Positions 53,937-61,956 of a stretch of DNA of 64,000 nucleotides are shown one piece after another. The notes under the pieces are model-generated. The model was not told the DNA's origin. It did not search any database and saw nothing but the letters and a program-made list of their open reading frames with translations. Position numbers and translations under genes: made by a program. Position 1 is the first letter of the stretch, and each line of letters opens with the position of its first letter. The stretch covers positions 62,001 through 126,000 of the forward strand of contig NZ_BMNK01000012.1 in the NCBI RefSeq assembly GCF_014646515.1. Reading direction: 5' to 3'. The stretch comes from Nonomuraea glycinis. GTDB taxonomy: Bacteria; Actinomycetota; Actinomycetes; Streptosporangiales; Streptosporangiaceae.

Positions 53937-54856
53937 CTCCACAGATGGAAGGCCCGCTGCGCCTCGGCACGAGGCGCAGCCTGATGGCGACCACGCAGTC
54001 GCAGATGGTCGCCGACGCCTACACCGAGCGGACCGGCCGGCCGATCGAGCTGGTCGGCGTGACGACCTTCGGCGACGTGACCAAGGGGAGCCTGGCCCAG
54101 CTCGGCGGCACCGGCGTGTTCGTCAGCGCGCTGCGCGACAAGCTGATCGAGGGCGAGATCGACTTCGCCGTGCACTCGCTGAAGGACCTGCCCACCAAGC
54201 CCGACCCCCGGATAGCGCTGGCCGCCCTGCCCACCCGGCACGACCACCGCGACGCGCTGGTCGGCGAGGTCAAGTTCGCGGACCTGCCGCCCGGCGCCCG
54301 GGTCGGCACCGGCTCGCCGCGCCGGGTCGCCATGCTGCGCGCGCTGCGGCCGGATCTGGACTACGTCCCGATCCGCGGCAACGCCGACACCCGGATCGGC
54401 AAGGTCACCTCCGGTGAGCTGCACGCGGTCGTGCTCGCCGCCGCCGGCCTGACCAGGATCGGCAGGACGGCCGAGATCGCCCAGATCTTCGAGGTCGAGG
54501 AGCTGCTGCCCGCGCCCGGCCAGGGCGCGCTGGCCGTGGAGTGCCTGTCCGACCGCGCCGACCTCGTCGACTTTCTCGGCGTGCTCGACGACCCGCGGAC
54601 CCGCTCCGCGGTGGCGGCCGAGCGAGCCGTCCTGGCCGCACTCGAGGCAGGCTGTTCGGCTCCCGTGGGTGCGTTCGCCCTCGATGACGGGCACACTCTG
54701 AACCTGACCGCCGCAGTCGTCGCCGTCGACGGCCTGCGCACGGTACGCAAGTCCGCCGCCGGCATTCCTTCGGAGGCTGAAGACCTGGGGCGCCAGCTCG
54801 CGACCCAGATGCTTCGCGAAGGGGCCGACAAATTGATGGGGGAGCATTCCCATTGA
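53933..54856 (+). CDS. hemC: Porphobilinogen deaminase
   Basis: A 307-residue hydroxymethylbilane synthase. It has the RLGTRRSLMATTQSQMVADA start, the VHSLKDLPTK active region, ARVGTGSPRRVAMLRALRPD and the dipyrromethane-cofactor cysteine in AALEAGCSAPVGAFAL. The GTG start overlaps the hemA stop and the TTG start of hemD overlaps its stop, so the whole chain is coupled. Confidence 0.97.
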   Translation: MTPQMEGPLRLGTRRSLMATTQSQMVADAYTERTGRPIELVGVTTFGDVTKGSLAQLGGTGVFVSALRDKLIEGEIDFAVHSLKDLPTKPDPRIALAALPTRHDHRDALVGEVKFADLPPGARVGTGSPRRVAMLRALRPDLDYVPIRGNADTRIGKVTSGELHAVVLAAAGLTRIGRTAEIAQIFEVEELLPAPGQGALAVECLSDRADLVDFLGVLDDPRTRSAVAAERAVLAALEAGCSAPVGAFALDDGHTLNLTAAVVAVDGLRTVRKSAAGIPSEAEDLGRQLATQMLREGADKLMGEHSH

Positions 54857-56400
54857 GCTCCGATAGTCCAACCTCCGCTTTCGTCGCGTTCGTAGGCGCG
54901 GGGCCAGGAGATCCGAATCTCCTCACGCTCCGCGGCGCCGAGCTGCTCTCCAAGGCCGACGTGGTCGTGCTGGAGGAAGAGCTACACGGCCCGCTGCTAC
55001 GGCACTGCCGCGAAGGTGTGCACGTCGTCGCCGACGGCGACTACCTCAAGCACGCCAAAGCCGGTCAGTTCGTCGTGCGCCTGTGCGAGGGCGACCCGAT
55101 GCTGTTCTCCTCGGTCGCCGAGGAGGTCGCGGCCTGCGCCGCGGCGGAGGTGGACTTCGAGGTCGTGCCCGGCGTCCCGCCCGCGACCGCCGTGCTCACC
55201 TACGCGGGCATCCCGCCCGCGACCTCGGTGCCCGAGTTCAGGGTCGTCGACGCCGCACAGGACCAGGACTGGTCCTCGCACGCCGCCTGTCCGGGCACGC
55301 TCGTCATCTACAACGGCATCACCGAGGCGGTCGCGATCGGCAAGGCGCTGATCGGCGGTGGCAAGCCCGACAGCACGCCCGTGGCGGTCAGCAGCGGCGG
55401 CACCACGACCGAGCAGTACACCGTGGTCTCGACGCTCGGCAGGCTGCAGGCCGACCTCAAGCACGCCGGATTCACCGAGCCCGCGCTGATCGTCGTGGGT
55501 GCGGCGGTCGGCCTGCGCGACAAGCTCTCGTGGTTCGAGACCAAGCCGCTGTTCGGCTGGCGGGTGCTGGTGCCGCGCACCAAGGAGCAGTCCAAGAGCC
55601 TGTCCGAGCAGCTCATCTCCTACGGCGCGGTGCCCGAGGAGGTGCCGACCATCTCGGTCGAGCCGCCCCGCACTCCGCAGCAGATGGACCGGGCCATCAA
55701 GGGCCTGGTCACCGGCCGCTACGAGTGGGTGGCCTTCACCAGCGCCAACGCGGTCAAGGCAGTGCGCGAGAAGTTCGAGGAGTACGGCCTCGACGCGCGC
55801 GCCTTCGCCGGGCTCAAGGTGGCCGCCGTGGGCGACGCCACCGCGCGGGCGCTGATCGACTTCGGCGTCAAGCCCGACCTGCTGCCCTCGGGCGAGCAGT
55901 CGTCGGAGGGGCTGGCGGCCGAGTGGCCGCCGTACGACTCGATGCTCGACCCGATCAACCGGGTGCTGCTGCCGCGGGCCGACATCTCCACCGACACGCT
56001 GGTGGCCGGGCTGACCGAGCTCGGCTGGGAGTGCGACGACGTCACGGCCTACCGGACCGTACGGGCCGCGCCGCCGCCCGCGCCGATCCGTGAGGCGATC
56101 AAGGGCGGCGGGTTCGACGCGGTCCTGTTCACCTCGTCCTCGACCGTGCGCAACCTCGTGGGCATCGCGGGCAAGCCGCACAACGTCACCGTGATCGCCG
56201 TCATCGGGCCGCAGACGGCCAAGACCGCCGAGGAGTTCGGGCTCCGCGTCGATGTCATGGCCGACAAGGCCTCCGCGTCGGCCCTGGCGACCGCGCTGGC
56301 GTCCTACGGCGCCAAACAGCGCGAGGCCGCCGTCATCGCCGGTGACACCCCGCGCAGGCCGTCCCAGAACCGCAGGGGAGCCAGGAGGAGAGCGAAGTGA
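54853..56400 (+). CDS. hemD: HemD: uroporphyrinogen-III synthase with N-terminal methyltransferase-like domain
   Basis: A 515-residue fusion. Residues about 1-235 are a uroporphyrinogen methyltransferase-like (SUMT) domain: AFVGAGPGDPNLLTLRGAEL is intact, but the usual GGDP motif reads RLCEGDPMLF, so SAM binding may be weakened. Residues about 240-490 are the uroporphyrinogen-III synthase (GWRVLVPRTKEQSKSLSEQL, FTSANAVKAVREKF, VLFTSSSTVRNLVG), which closes the macrocycle. The TTG start at 54853 overlaps the hemC stop. Fusion of this kind is normal in actinobacteria; methylase activity, needed for siroheme or cobalamin, is uncertain. Confidence 0.93.
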   Translation: MSSDSPTSAFVAFVGAGPGDPNLLTLRGAELLSKADVVVLEEELHGPLLRHCREGVHVVADGDYLKHAKAGQFVVRLCEGDPMLFSSVAEEVAACAAAEVDFEVVPGVPPATAVLTYAGIPPATSVPEFRVVDAAQDQDWSSHAACPGTLVIYNGITEAVAIGKALIGGGKPDSTPVAVSSGGTTTEQYTVVSTLGRLQADLKHAGFTEPALIVVGAAVGLRDKLSWFETKPLFGWRVLVPRTKEQSKSLSEQLISYGAVPEEVPTISVEPPRTPQQMDRAIKGLVTGRYEWVAFTSANAVKAVREKFEEYGLDARAFAGLKVAAVGDATARALIDFGVKPDLLPSGEQSSEGLAAEWPPYDSMLDPINRVLLPRADISTDTLVAGLTELGWECDDVTAYRTVRAAPPPAPIREAIKGGGFDAVLFTSSSTVRNLVGIAGKPHNVTVIAVIGPQTAKTAEEFGLRVDVMADKASASALATALASYGAKQREAAVIAGDTPRRPSQNRRGARRRAK

Positions 56401-57380
56401 GTGCCGAGTTCCCCGTCGCCCGTCCGCGCAGGCTGCGCCGTACCTCGGCGTTGCGCAGGATGGTGGCCGGCACCAGGCTGCACGCCGCGGACCTGATCCT
56501 GCCGATGTTCGTCAAGGAGGGCATCGGCGAGCCGCACCCCGTCGTCTCCATGCCGGGCGTCGTCCAGCACACCCGCGACTCGCTGCGCAAGGCCGCCCGC
56601 GAGGCGGCCGAGGCCGGGGTGGGCGGGGTGATCCTGTTCGGCATCCCGGCGGTGAAGGACGCGCGCGGCTCGGCGGCCGACGACCCCGACGGCATCCTGC
56701 AGGTGGCGCTGCGCGACGTGCGCGCCGAGGTCGGCGACGCCGTCGTGGTCATGGCCGACACCTGCCTCGACGAGTTCACCGACCACGGGCACTGCGGCAT
56801 CCTGACCGAGTCGGGCGACGTCGACAATGACCTCACGCTGGAGCGCTACGCCTCGATCGCGGTCGCGCAGGCCACGGCGGGCTCGCAGATGATCGCGCCC
56901 AGCGGGATGATGGACGGCCAGGTGGGCGTGATCCGGGCGGCGCTGGACGCGGCCGGCTTCGCGGACCTGCCGATCCTCGCCTACTCCGCCAAGTACGCCT
57001 CCGCCTTCTACGGGCCGTTCCGGGACGCCGCCGAGTGCGCGCCGCAGTTCGGCGACCGCAGCACCCACCAGCAGGATCCGGCGGGCCCGCTGGAGGAGGC
57101 GCTGCGCGAGGTGCGCCTGGACCTGGCCGAGGGCGCCGACGCCGTCATGGTCAAGCCCGCGCTGGCCTACCTCGACGTCATCAGGCGCTTCCGCGACGAG
57201 GTGGACGTGCCCGTCGCCGCCTACCAGGTGAGCGGCGAGTACGCGATGATCGAGGCCGCCGCGGCCAACGGCTGGGTCGACCGCGACCGGATGATCATGG
57301 AGTCGCTGGTGTCGATCAAGCGCGCGGGCGCCGACCTGATCCTCACCTACTGGGCCACCGAGGTGGCGCGCCGCCTCTAA
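56397..57380 (+). CDS. hemB: Delta-aminolevulinic acid dehydratase (porphobilinogen synthase)
   Basis: A 327-residue enzyme condensing two aminolevulinate molecules to porphobilinogen. Catalytic lysines are in AYSAKYASAFYGPFRDA and VKPALAYLDVIRRF. The metal site reads DTCLDEFTDHGHCG: aspartates replace the zinc cysteines of plant-type/animal-type enzymes, so it is the magnesium/potassium type. The GTG start overlaps the hemD stop by four bases, completing the coupled hemACDB chain. Confidence 0.97.
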   Translation: MSAEFPVARPRRLRRTSALRRMVAGTRLHAADLILPMFVKEGIGEPHPVVSMPGVVQHTRDSLRKAAREAAEAGVGGVILFGIPAVKDARGSAADDPDGILQVALRDVRAEVGDAVVVMADTCLDEFTDHGHCGILTESGDVDNDLTLERYASIAVAQATAGSQMIAPSGMMDGQVGVIRAALDAAGFADLPILAYSAKYASAFYGPFRDAAECAPQFGDRSTHQQDPAGPLEEALREVRLDLAEGADAVMVKPALAYLDVIRRFRDEVDVPVAAYQVSGEYAMIEAAAANGWVDRDRMIMESLVSIKRAGADLILTYWATEVARRL

Positions 57381-57509
57381 CCCATGGGTTTGCCGTTAAG
57401 TGCTGAGGCCTGTGCGTTAGAGTGGGGCAAGAAGTGCTGGTGTGTCCCGCGTGTGCGTACGGCCCGGAGCCGGGACCGCTTCAGGCACAGACTTGACGGG
57501 AGACACCTT

Positions 57510-58139
57510 ATGGTGGGGGTACCTCTAGCTCGGCGTACCAAAAAACGGTCGCGAGCGACGCGCATCGACACTGTGCTGGGTTATGCCGCCCTCGGGTGGC
57601 CGTGCGTGCCCGGCGCCTCCCCGCTGCGACGTGGCTCCCGTGCCTGCTCCTGTGACCGCGTCGGCTGTCCCGACCCGGGCGCGCATCCGGTCTCGCCCGC
57701 CTGGCACATCCAGGCGACGACGGACCCCACCCAGCTCACCCGCTGGTGGCAGCGCGACCCCGAGGCCAACGTCATCTTGCCCACCGGACGCGTGTTCGAC
57801 GTCTTCGATGTACCCCTGCCCACCGGCCTGTCCGCCCTCACGCGGATCGACAACGCCGGAGCCGACTCGGGCCCGGTCGCCGCCAACGGTGACCGGGTCC
57901 TTTTCTATGTGGCCACCCGGGGCAACCCCGAGGACGAGGACGAGTGGTGGTCCTGTCAGCTGGACTGCGACCCGGCCACCATCGAGGACACCCCGGGCCT
58001 GCGCTGGCACTGCCGCGACAGCTACGTCCTCGCGCCGCCGTCCACGCTCCCCACCGGCCAGCCGGTCTCCTGGCTGCGCCCCCCGGACGGCCGCCCGCTC
58101 CCGGACCCGCTACGCGTCCTGGAGTGGCTCGCCGACTAG
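57510..58139 (+). CDS. Degenerate bifunctional DNA primase/polymerase-like protein
   Basis: A 209-residue protein related to the N-terminal prim-pol domain of archaeo-eukaryotic primases (ALGWPCVPGASPLRRGSRAC, GAHPVSPAWHIQATTDPTQL, then WHCRDSYVLAPPSTLPTGQP). The expected acidic hhhDhD motif is replaced by VFDVFDVP and the following His motif is not visible, so catalysis is doubtful. Length is one domain only. ATG 57510 follows GGGAGA by six bases; the frame is open back to 57384, but without a site. It stands inside the heme cluster, a position I recall in Streptomyces. Possible regulatory or nucleotide-binding role. Confidence 0.75.
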   Translation: MVGVPLARRTKKRSRATRIDTVLGYAALGWPCVPGASPLRRGSRACSCDRVGCPDPGAHPVSPAWHIQATTDPTQLTRWWQRDPEANVILPTGRVFDVFDVPLPTGLSALTRIDNAGADSGPVAANGDRVLFYVATRGNPEDEDEWWSCQLDCDPATIEDTPGLRWHCRDSYVLAPPSTLPTGQPVSWLRPPDGRPLPDPLRVLEWLAD

Positions 58140-58184
58140 CTGCCCGCCGCTGGGGGCGTGGGTGGGGGGACCTAATCTGGTCGG

Positions 58185-59474
58185 GTGAGCCGTACACAGA
58201 ACTCCGAGGACCTGTTCGCCCGCGCCTGCGCCGTCGTGCCGGGGGGTGTCAACTCGCCGGTTCGCGCGTTCGGCGCCGTCGGGGGGACGCCGCGCTTCAT
58301 GGTCTCCGGCCAGGGGCCGTACATCACCGACGCCGACGGCAATGAGTACGTCGACCTGGTCTGCTCCTGGGGGCCGATGATCCTGGGGCACCGGCATCCC
58401 GCGGTGGTCGAGGCCGTGTCGAAGGCGGTGGCGCACGGGTTCTCCTACGGCACCGCGACGCCGGGCGAGGTGGCGCTGGCCGAGGCGATGGTGGCCCGGG
58501 TCGCGCCGGTGGAGAAGATCCGGCTGGTCAGCTCGGGCACCGAGGCGACGATGAGCGCCGTGCGGCTGGCCCGGGGGTTCACCGGGCGCTCCAAGGTGGT
58601 CAAGTTCGCGGGCTGCTACCACGGGCACGTGGACGCGCTGCTCGCCGCCGCCGGGTCGGGGGTGGCGACGTTCGGGCTGCCGGACACGCCCGGGGTGACC
58701 GGGGCGTCGGCCGCCGACACGATCGTGCTGCCGTACAACTCGATCGAGGCCGTCGAGGAGGCGTTCGCGACCGCCGAGATCGCCTGCGTGATCACCGAGG
58801 CCTGCCCGGCCAACATGGGGATCGTGCCGCCGCTCGACGGGTTCAACGCCCGCCTGCGGGAGCTGTGCACCGCCAACGGCGCGCTGCTGATCGTCGACGA
58901 GGTCCTCACCGGCTTCCGCGTCTCACCCTCCGGCTGGTACGGCCTGGACCCGGTGGATGCGGACCTGATGACGTTCGGCAAGGTCATGGGAGGGGGGCTG
59001 CCCGCCGCGGCGTTCGGCGGCCGGGCGGACGTGATGGCCCACCTCGCGCCGGAGGGGCCGGTCTACCAGGCGGGCACCCTGTCGGGTAACCCGCTGGCCT
59101 GCGCGGCGGGCCTGGCCACGCTGCACGCGCTGGACGCGGAGGCGTACACGAAGATCAACGCGGCGGCGGCGACGGTGGCGACGGCGGCGGCGCACGCGCT
59201 GACGGCGGCGGGGGTGCCGCACCGGCTGCAGACGGCGGGCAGCTTGTTCTCCGTCTTCTTCACCGACCGTCCGGTGACGAACTTCGACGAGGCCCGGACG
59301 CAGAGCACGGCGGCGTACACGGCGTTCTTCCACTCGATGCTGGACCAGGGCGTCTATCTGCCGCCGTCGGCGTACGAGGCGTGGTTCCTGTCGGCCGCCC
59401 ACGACGACGAGGCCCTCAGCCGCGTCGCCGACGCGCTGCCGGCGGCGGCCAAGGCCGCGGCGGCAGTCCGCTAA
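58185..59474 (+). CDS. hemL: Glutamate-1-semialdehyde 2,1-aminomutase
   Basis: A 429-residue PLP enzyme making 5-aminolevulinate from glutamate semialdehyde, completing the C5 route with HemA. The PLP lysine is in DLMTFGKVMGGGLPAAAFGG and the substrate region VSSGTEATMSAVRLARG is present. GTG 58185 is preceded by TAATCT at 58173-58178 with a six-base gap and no Shine-Dalgarno, so it is probably leaderless with its own promoter rather than part of the rex operon. The stop overlaps the convergent DUF4143 gene by four bases. Confidence 0.96.
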   Translation: MSRTQNSEDLFARACAVVPGGVNSPVRAFGAVGGTPRFMVSGQGPYITDADGNEYVDLVCSWGPMILGHRHPAVVEAVSKAVAHGFSYGTATPGEVALAEAMVARVAPVEKIRLVSSGTEATMSAVRLARGFTGRSKVVKFAGCYHGHVDALLAAAGSGVATFGLPDTPGVTGASAADTIVLPYNSIEAVEEAFATAEIACVITEACPANMGIVPPLDGFNARLRELCTANGALLIVDEVLTGFRVSPSGWYGLDPVDADLMTFGKVMGGGLPAAAFGGRADVMAHLAPEGPVYQAGTLSGNPLACAAGLATLHALDAEAYTKINAAAATVATAAAHALTAAGVPHRLQTAGSLFSVFFTDRPVTNFDEARTQSTAAYTAFFHSMLDQGVYLPPSAYEAWFLSAAHDDEALSRVADALPAAAKAAAAVR

Positions 59475-60763
59475 CCAGCGCCACCGGGCAGCCGCGGCCG
59501 GAGCACACCGGGCTCGGCGTGGTCCCACAGAGCGGACAGCGGTGTGAAGAAGATGCGATCACCTGAGGGCAGGTTCGTGTCGCCGAGGTGCAGCACATAG
59601 CCGGCACGGAACCTGTCACCGAGGGTGTCCCTCAGCCAGCGGAGGTGTCGTGCGTCCTCGGGTTTGGGCGTCGAGGAGGCCTTCACTTCTATACCGATGA
59701 TGCTCCCGTCCCGGCGTTCGAGGATGAAATCCACCTCCCGCCTGTCTCTGTCGCGGTAGTGCCGCACCGCGACGTGCCGGCGGGCGAAGGTGGACAGTTT
59801 GAGCAGTTCCGCGAAGACGAACGTTTCAAGCAGCCCGCCAAGTGCGGGATGTCCTGGCGTCAGCAGAGACTCGGCGTCCACGTCGAGCAGGTGCGCGGCC
59901 AGGCCGCTGTCGGTCACGTAGGTTTTGGGCGCATGCGTGACCCGCGCGGAGAAGTTGTTGGACCACGCCGGTGCGGAGGCGACCAGGAAGACCGTTTCCA
60001 GATGGGCCAGATAGGAGCGGACGGTCGTCGCATCCAGCCCCAGGCTGTTGGAGAGGTGCGAGAGGACCAATTGGCCGCCCGCGCGAGCGGCCACGAGGGC
60101 GATGAGGTCGGGTATCGCCCGCACCTTGTTGACGTGGGCGAATTCCTGGATATCGCGGAAGATCACCGTGTCCAGATAGCCACGGAACCATCCTCGGATG
60201 GCGACGGGAGAGGTCAGGCGGAGCACTTCTGGGTAGCTGCCGTGGCTGATGAGCCTGATGTAGTCATCCCTCGTCCAGACCGATGTCCGCTGGGTCACCG
60301 AGCCCGGATCCGCGAAAACCTGATCGCAGAAGCCCCCCGTGCCCCCGGTGCGTTCTGTGACCGCGAACGGCCACAGATCCACGAAGGCCACGCGCCCGGC
60401 GAGGGACTCCGACAGGGTCGGCACGCTGAGAAACCGGGTGGAGCCCGACAGGACGAACTGCCCGGGGCTCCAGTCCTCGTCCACCACCTGTTTGATCGCC
60501 AGGATCAGCGGATCACCGGCACGCTGGATCTCATCGATGATCACCGGCTGCGGTCGGCGACGAGCGAAGGTGCGCGGGTCATCCAGGGCGAAGGCCAGAT
60601 GTGAGGGGTCGTCGAGTGTGACGAAGGTGGCATCCCCGAACTTCTTGCAAGCCTGGAGCAGCGTGGTCTTGCCACACTGCCGTGGTCCGTTGACGACAAC
60701 GATCCGCAGCTCGGCGAGCAGATCTTTGAGCCCCTCAGCGGCAAGTCTGGGGAGTAGCTCCAT
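59471..60763 (-). CDS. AAA ATPase with DUF4143 and nuclease-like C-terminus
   Basis: A 430-residue protein: Walker A VVNGPRQCGKTTLLQA, Walker B PQPVIIDEIQRAGDP, an arginine-containing FVLSGSTRF segment, then the winged-helix DUF4143 (SYLAHLETVFLVASAPAWSN) with a PD-(D/E)XK-type end (RREVDFILERRDGSIIGIEV, Asp/Glu/Lys spaced as usual). Many such genes are singletons of unknown role, some linked to defence or toxin-antitoxin loci. ATG 60763 follows GAGGAG. Downstream overlaps hemL. Its codon use is less GC3-extreme than the heme genes, suggesting transfer. A 22-23 bp repeat array covers its upstream region. Confidence 0.88.
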   Translation of the reverse strand: MELLPRLAAEGLKDLLAELRIVVVNGPRQCGKTTLLQACKKFGDATFVTLDDPSHLAFALDDPRTFARRRPQPVIIDEIQRAGDPLILAIKQVVDEDWSPGQFVLSGSTRFLSVPTLSESLAGRVAFVDLWPFAVTERTGGTGGFCDQVFADPGSVTQRTSVWTRDDYIRLISHGSYPEVLRLTSPVAIRGWFRGYLDTVIFRDIQEFAHVNKVRAIPDLIALVAARAGGQLVLSHLSNSLGLDATTVRSYLAHLETVFLVASAPAWSNNFSARVTHAPKTYVTDSGLAAHLLDVDAESLLTPGHPALGGLLETFVFAELLKLSTFARRHVAVRHYRDRDRREVDFILERRDGSIIGIEVKASSTPKPEDARHLRWLRDTLGDRFRAGYVLHLGDTNLPSGDRIFFTPLSALWDHAEPGVLRPRLPGGAG

Positions 60764-60807
60764 CGTGCTCCTCACCTGGGAAGTAAGTGCGTCTTACCGC
60801 CATCTTC

Positions 60808-60897
60808 CCAGATCCGCGAGCGGAGTTTCCCGGATCTGCGAGCGGAGTTTTCCCGATTCTGCGAGCGAAGTTTTCCGGTTTTCGCGAGCGGGGTTCT
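60808..60897. repeat. Four 22-23 bp tandem repeats upstream of the DUF4143 ATPase
   Basis: GCGAGCG occurs at 60816, 60838, 60861 and 60884 with similar flanks (GATCCGCGAGCGGAGTTT first, GGTTTTCGCGAGCGGGGTTC last). The array fills most of the 152-bp interval between the EamA stop and the ATPase start, i.e. the only place for the ATPase promoter. Confidence 0.8.
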
Positions 60898-60915
60898 CCT
60901 GGGTGCGCCGAAGGC

Positions 60916-61779
60916 TCAGTGGGTGAGGGCGGGTCTCGGGGCGCGGGGGCGGGTGCCCGCGTACAGGACGCCGGCCACGATGAGGGCGGCGGCGAGGACC
61001 TGGAGCCAGGAGATGGCCTCGCCGGTGAGCAGGGCGGCCGAGGACATGCCGAAGACGGGGACCAGCAGCGTGTAGGGCGCCACGGTCGAGGCGTCGTAGT
61101 GACGCAGCAGGTAGCCCCAGACGCCGAAGCCGCCGAGTGTGGAGATGAAGGCGACGTACGCCAGCGAGAGCCAGCCCTCGACGGGGGCGGCCAGGTCGGG
61201 GGCGCCCTCCACCAGGAGGGAGAGCAGCAGGAGCGGGGGCGCGGACAGGGCGCTGACCCAGACCATGAAGCGCAGCGCGTCCGGCGGGGCGGCCTTGCGC
61301 TGGGCCACGTTGCCGAGGCCCCAGGCGGCCGCCGCGGCCACGCAGAGGGCGAAGGCGCCCACCGGGCCTGACAGGCCGAAGTCGAAGGCGACCAGGGCCA
61401 GGCCGCCGAAGGCGACGGCCAGGCCGGCGACGCGTCGGGCGGTGAGCCGCTCGCCGAGGAGCGTCACCGCGAACAGGATGGTGAACAGGACCTGCATCTG
61501 CAGGACCAGGGAGGTCAGCCCGGCCGGCATCCCGGCGCGCATGCCGACGAGCAGCAGGCCGAACTGGCCCGCTCCGAGGGTGGCCGCCACCGCGACGACC
61601 CATCGCCAGGGCACTTCCGGCCGCCCGACCAGCAACAGGGCGGGGAAGGCCGCGAGTGTGAACCGCAACGACGCGTACAGCAGGGGCGGGAAGTGCTCCA
61701 GTCCCACCTGCATGACGACGAAGTTGACGCCCCAGACCGCGGCCAGGCCGATGGCGAGGGCCAGGTGGCCTGGCCTCAC
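60916..61779 (-). CDS. EamA-family (DMT) transporter
   Basis: A 287-residue membrane protein with ten hydrophobic helices in two EamA repeats (LAAVWGVNFVVMQVGLEHFP, then AAAAAWGLGNVAQRKAAPPD). Relatives export amino acids, drugs or metabolites; the substrate is unknown. The GTG start overlaps the stop of a 35-residue gene by four bases (GTGA) and no Shine-Dalgarno of its own is visible, so it depends on that gene. The divergent LysR gene may control both. Confidence 0.9.
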   Translation of the reverse strand: MRPGHLALAIGLAAVWGVNFVVMQVGLEHFPPLLYASLRFTLAAFPALLLVGRPEVPWRWVVAVAATLGAGQFGLLLVGMRAGMPAGLTSLVLQMQVLFTILFAVTLLGERLTARRVAGLAVAFGGLALVAFDFGLSGPVGAFALCVAAAAAWGLGNVAQRKAAPPDALRFMVWVSALSAPPLLLLSLLVEGAPDLAAPVEGWLSLAYVAFISTLGGFGVWGYLLRHYDASTVAPYTLLVPVFGMSSAALLTGEAISWLQVLAAALIVAGVLYAGTRPRAPRPALTH

Positions 61780-61883
61780 GCGGTGGCGGACTTGCGGTTG
61801 CGCTGGTTACGGGCCTGCTCCGCGAGGCTCCGGAGGTAGGAGATGGACTCGGTACGGTTCTGCTTCGCCTTAATGATTCTCAT
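61776..61883 (-). CDS. 35-residue basic protein coupled to the EamA transporter
   Basis: A short ORF (MRIIKAKQNRTESISYLRSL then AEQARNQRNRKSATA), strongly basic and likely helical, starting ATG 61883, with GGAAAA upstream. Its stop TGA (61776-61778) overlaps the EamA start GTG (61777-61779). It could be a regulatory leader or a small partner of the transporter. No homologue is known to me; it is below the length of most gene callers. Confidence 0.6.
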   Translation of the reverse strand: MRIIKAKQNRTESISYLRSLAEQARNQRNRKSATA

Positions 61884-61956
61884 GCATATATTTTCCATCG
61901 CTACAGAGTTCAGCACAAGCGAGACTTTCTACGCTTAACCCTTTAGGCTGGCTTAC

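Noticed and set aside
57381..57509. tRNA or riboswitch in the hemB to primase-like spacer
   Set aside because: I could not fold a cloverleaf or a known riboswitch pattern from the 129 bases.
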